34,967 nucleotides of DNA, from the NCBI GenBank assembly GCA_964399545.1, contig CAYNRG010000010.1, positions 1-34,967 on the forward strand, in the 5' to 3' direction. Source of the stretch: CAYNRG01 sp964399545 (GTDB taxonomy: Bacteria; Bacillota_I; Bacilli_A; Erysipelotrichales; Erysipelotrichaceae). The position numbers and the translations under genes were made by a program. Below are positions 33,301-34,967 of the stretch, piece after piece. Position 1 is the stretch's first letter. Every line of letters starts with the position of its first letter. The notes below the pieces were generated by a model. That model was not told the DNA's origin. It did no database searches and saw only the letters and a program-made list of their open reading frames with translations.

Positions 33301-34967
33301 TATCCAATCTTTACAGAAGGGTATTTAGATATAGCATCGGTGTTAGAGGCAGATCTTAACGAATGGCCATATATTAACTATAAAAAATCATCTAGTGTGG
33401 ATAGCTGGGCTGTAGATGATACAAATAATATCACAGCTAATAGTGGAGTTGCTTATGAAGGGAAAAGATTGGTTCCTATTAATGTAGATAAAAACACATT
33501 GGTTGTGGCATCGACACTAGATAGTATTCATTTATTTCCTGGGAAAGATACGAAAACACCCCCAGTTTCTGTGTATAGAGGTGTACATTATACTGCGGAT
33601 GAGTACCAGAATTTAATATTGGGGTTATCGATATCATCTGCAGATAAAACCTATAATGAGTATACTATGGCTGTTCACCTACCTAAAGAAGGGGTGTCTT
33701 ATAGTAATGCTGCTGGAGAAAGTGGGACTAGTCAGTCAACGATTACTTTAAGAAATTTAGAGGACTCTGTAATTATTCCAGATGCTTATCCTAACGCAAA
33801 GATTCAATATTGTTCAGCTTTTAGTTTTGAAGGCTCTACAACGACTTCCATAAAAACTAATTGTACCGAAGCGACTACACCAGAAGAGGCTGAGTACGTT
33901 GTGATTACGGTTCCTGTTGTTCAGATTGGTGCAGAAGGATTTATTGAATTTAAGCTAAAGGCTCTTGAAGAAGATATGTATCGGTTAGACCATAATTCGC
34001 TTGCGATTGCTAGTGTGGAGTCTAAGTTCTTTGAACAACTTCCAGGAGAACCTACAAATAGTTATGTAACAGGTTCAGATGCGAGAAATTTAGGGCGCTA
34101 TTATTTTGATTGGTATGAATTATCCGGACAAGCTTTTGTGGAAGGGTTAATTAGTGACCCAGATGGCCTATTTGATATTGGTGCTGGAGATCGGGCTTTT
34201 GCTAAAAAGTCTCTACAATTTAAAGATTTAGAAGGGGAAACATTACCAACTGTACAAAGTGATGATACCGGAAAGTATAAAGTATTCATCCAACCTAAAG
34301 GAAGTGCAGGAAGTACGGAGAGAGTACCTTATAATTTAATTTTAGATTTAAAAAATGGAAGTCCGACAAGCAGTAGTTATTATTGGAATGAATATCGAAT
34401 GACGGTAGATACTAGTTCTAGCGATAAGATTGAAGCAAATAATAATTTCCCAAGGCAATTTAACACGCAAACAACAGGAGTTCAATTCTATGCGGATGCA
34501 AAAGGATTTAACCCGGTTAAGCATGTAACCCAAGAAGAGATTAATCAAGGCAAAGTGAATGTGGGGTTGTATCAAAATCCAGTGTTGGTTGTATCCCCAG
34601 AGGATGTGCGAACAAAAGTTGGAGAAACAATTGACTTTGCAATTATTTTAAGTGGAAGAGGAAAAATTTCACCTACTGATCCATATAAATTAACGGATGG
34701 AGATAAATATGGCACGGCGGTAGTGAAAGGTCAAACGGATAGGAAAGTAGACTTAACATTAACCGGAATTGAAGAAACGTTATCTGGAAATTCGCTTACA
34801 TATAAAGGTGCAATTGTTACTGCAACAAACTACTTTGGTGAACCGTTTGAAATTGCTGCAAAGTATCAAGTATATAAAGATCCTTTTGTTACTTTCATGA
34901 GAGATGATAGTGAAACAACAGGAACCACGATAGTAGGAACATGGGAAAATGAATCGGAGAGTCAAGA
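30385..34967 (+). CDS. Very large secreted surface protein (5' part, runs off the window)
   Basis: One frame stays open from ATG 30385 to the window end, 1527 codons without a stop, so the protein is truncated only by the window. GGGGAGG precedes the start. Residues 1 to about 30 form a signal peptide (basic MKKMLKKI, hydrophobic core, SISAA cleavage region). A Pro/Glu/Thr/Val-rich stretch (about 48-95, with TPEVSVEATPEVTVVPD) follows. The long remainder is rich in Ser, Thr, Tyr and Asn, poor in Cys, and reads as successive beta-sheet domains. From about 34122 the sequence SGQAFVEGLISDPDGLFD, then DTGKYKVFI, resembles SdrD B/Cna-B-like adhesin repeats. An adhesin or cell-wall protein is likely; the anchor (such as LPxTG) would lie beyond the window. 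Confidence 0.82.
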   Translation, partial: MKKMLKKIMMILVTVAVVTTNTPVTSISAAQRVREYERVQKNIDGELPLPTPEVSVEATPEVTVVPDSSVTPESTEIPENTEIVESNPIEVLEPEILNDGADFISFSTNKPIAPAEWIYYEDTRVITYSISIQRNDSLEPNTLRTIKMDINPFLNKGTYFYIEDYPRDLGYQIKAVRLSSDKQSVEYDIANDALPDSGIALSIALAHYESKSIYYQSEGTAAKAIGRMLLAEPNARLGARLTDSSSEAATKEIEIKIDRSGQDESSPLMKNIGITTDRGMELGKTIENDLWLGSDGYVYLGPPSGKSERYAFRLNFSELKHTPIGEIYVKFPIPKGLVISRYSYDWDNEYYYGYFSVDESGKMTGTQMSTGNSYFPFNYQIATSLNSSSVDMFSGSVFLPGQWVGMLVTGKTSYAPNGKIPLYDFPSGGKIMGDDITATYKQVVSNEDGSYRVEEKSIHLGNINVNVPEFTYEDRFSAFVLSPSKVNEDDDSETDYTFRMLNTVSEEDIQNNIAHKFYRNEKITFEIPEDFEPTSLNIERTILSKYQFIYQDGTKSDEMELSSSDEIISVNRNKNDSKVKMIILTISDRGLVARYGAANYIGSWSFNGKFSEPKVGNEISMPVTIGDTDPVTKTLTWIYESGVDNLKMYTNLINSSLTSSRPYFLNNSDTVATAGFNVGFQSSGSTASSIKYENFEIDIDMDEPAIELLSGYVYVNGASSYYKIYGEAWLEYTTNLDTSVRRMNVQADKNLAYQIPLAMGEYITSIKFKADGFRLYAFDKPTYSRILMELRVRNDRNNPGGQLTEGKGYNVVAKVSALGNESGKGVFEDANASKQISNATPLYFAYATDVSIYANQGSTILAPDTATRNMIISSKTEFFLPIYRASLANVDRSNGVYPQGSKVYLKLNEPYFRYVGDDEKIETTSINGETWLIYDISGTFLTTSSTVTLSDKKITIEGSSIMATSLCEDMKYYPIFTEGYLDIASVLEADLNEWPYINYKKSSSVDSWAVDDTNNITANSGVAYEGKRLVPINVDKNTLVVASTLDSIHLFPGKDTKTPPVSVYRGVHYTADEYQNLILGLSISSADKTYNEYTMAVHLPKEGVSYSNAAGESGTSQSTITLRNLEDSVIIPDAYPNAKIQYCSAFSFEGSTTTSIKTNCTEATTPEEAEYVVITVPVVQIGAEGFIEFKLKALEEDMYRLDHNSLAIASVESKFFEQLPGEPTNSYVTGSDARNLGRYYFDWYELSGQAFVEGLISDPDGLFDIGAGDRAFAKKSLQFKDLEGETLPTVQSDDTGKYKVFIQPKGSAGSTERVPYNLILDLKNGSPTSSSYYWNEYRMTVDTSSSDKIEANNNFPRQFNTQTTGVQFYADAKGFNPVKHVTQEEINQGKVNVGLYQNPVLVVSPEDVRTKVGETIDFAIILSGRGKISPTDPYKLTDGDKYGTAVVKGQTDRKVDLTLTGIEETLSGNSLTYKGAIVTATNYFGEPFEIAAKYQVYKDPFVTFMRDDSETTGTTIVGTWENESESQ

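Noticed and set aside
34101..34965. Minus-strand frames opposite the surface protein
   Set aside because: They are short, lack ribosome binding sites and oppose a fully open 1527-codon frame with signal peptide and ribosome binding site.
1..34967. CRISPR arrays, transposons, tRNA or rRNA genes
   Set aside because: No regularly spaced direct repeats, no transposase motifs, no cloverleaf or rRNA sequence were seen on either strand.

Overview
The window is A+T-rich DNA with Gram-positive features: strong GGAGG-type ribosome binding sites, compact operons and U-tract hairpin terminators. Gene content and order point to a low-GC member of the Bacillota. An oxygen-sensitive glycyl radical enzyme and a B12-dependent ribonucleotide reductase fit an anaerobe. 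A secreted giant protein and a hydroxyproline module (hydroxyproline is abundant in collagen) fit a host-associated life. A relative of the Erysipelotrichia is my guess for the lineage, partly from the short SecA, but no rRNA is present to test it.

Left part (1-5.3 kb): a TrmR-like tRNA methyltransferase, an unrecognised membrane-anchored acidic protein, then the vitamin-transport module ecfA1-ecfA2-ecfT coupled to truA. In many Bacillota this block runs straight into rplM-rpsI. Here about 6.2 kb lies between truA and rplM (5.4-11.6 kb): a divergent XRE-cupin regulator and an operon of a Gate-domain membrane protein, HypD activase, HypD (trans-4-hydroxy-L-proline dehydratase) and ProC. HypD makes pyrroline-5-carboxylate and ProC reduces it to L-proline, so the unit is a complete Hyp-to-proline pathway. 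The HypD active-site residues align with the characterised Clostridioides difficile enzyme at a constant offset of one. rplM-rpsI follow behind their own promoter and an L13-leader-like RNA.

Middle (12.7-19.9 kb): a gene-poor stretch with a strong terminator, a decayed gene and a MazG-like protein. After it comes a lic/cel-type sugar locus: a divergent LicR-type regulator with a 40-bp operator-like dyad, PTS IIB-IIC-IIA, and a GH1 6-phospho-beta-glycosidase. The GH1 enzyme has Gln where the catalytic acid/base Glu is expected, as in plant myrosinases. This is the most unusual enzyme observation in the window.

Right part (19.9-30 kb): on the minus strand, cobalamin adenosyltransferase and class II ribonucleotide reductase overlap by 4 nt, so cofactor maker and user are coupled; a nitroreductase lies beyond a long hairpin. 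On the plus strand are ispD, comFA-comFC (DNA uptake), secA (short form) and prfB, which needs a programmed +1 frameshift at an in-frame UGA. The last 4.6 kb is the open start of a very large secreted surface protein that runs off the window.

No tRNA, rRNA, CRISPR array, insertion sequence or phage gene was seen. I did not find a clearly new multi-gene system; the best leads are the Glu-to-Gln GH1, the regulatory dyads of the Hyp operon, several unexplained hairpins, and the unrecognised acidic and surface proteins.
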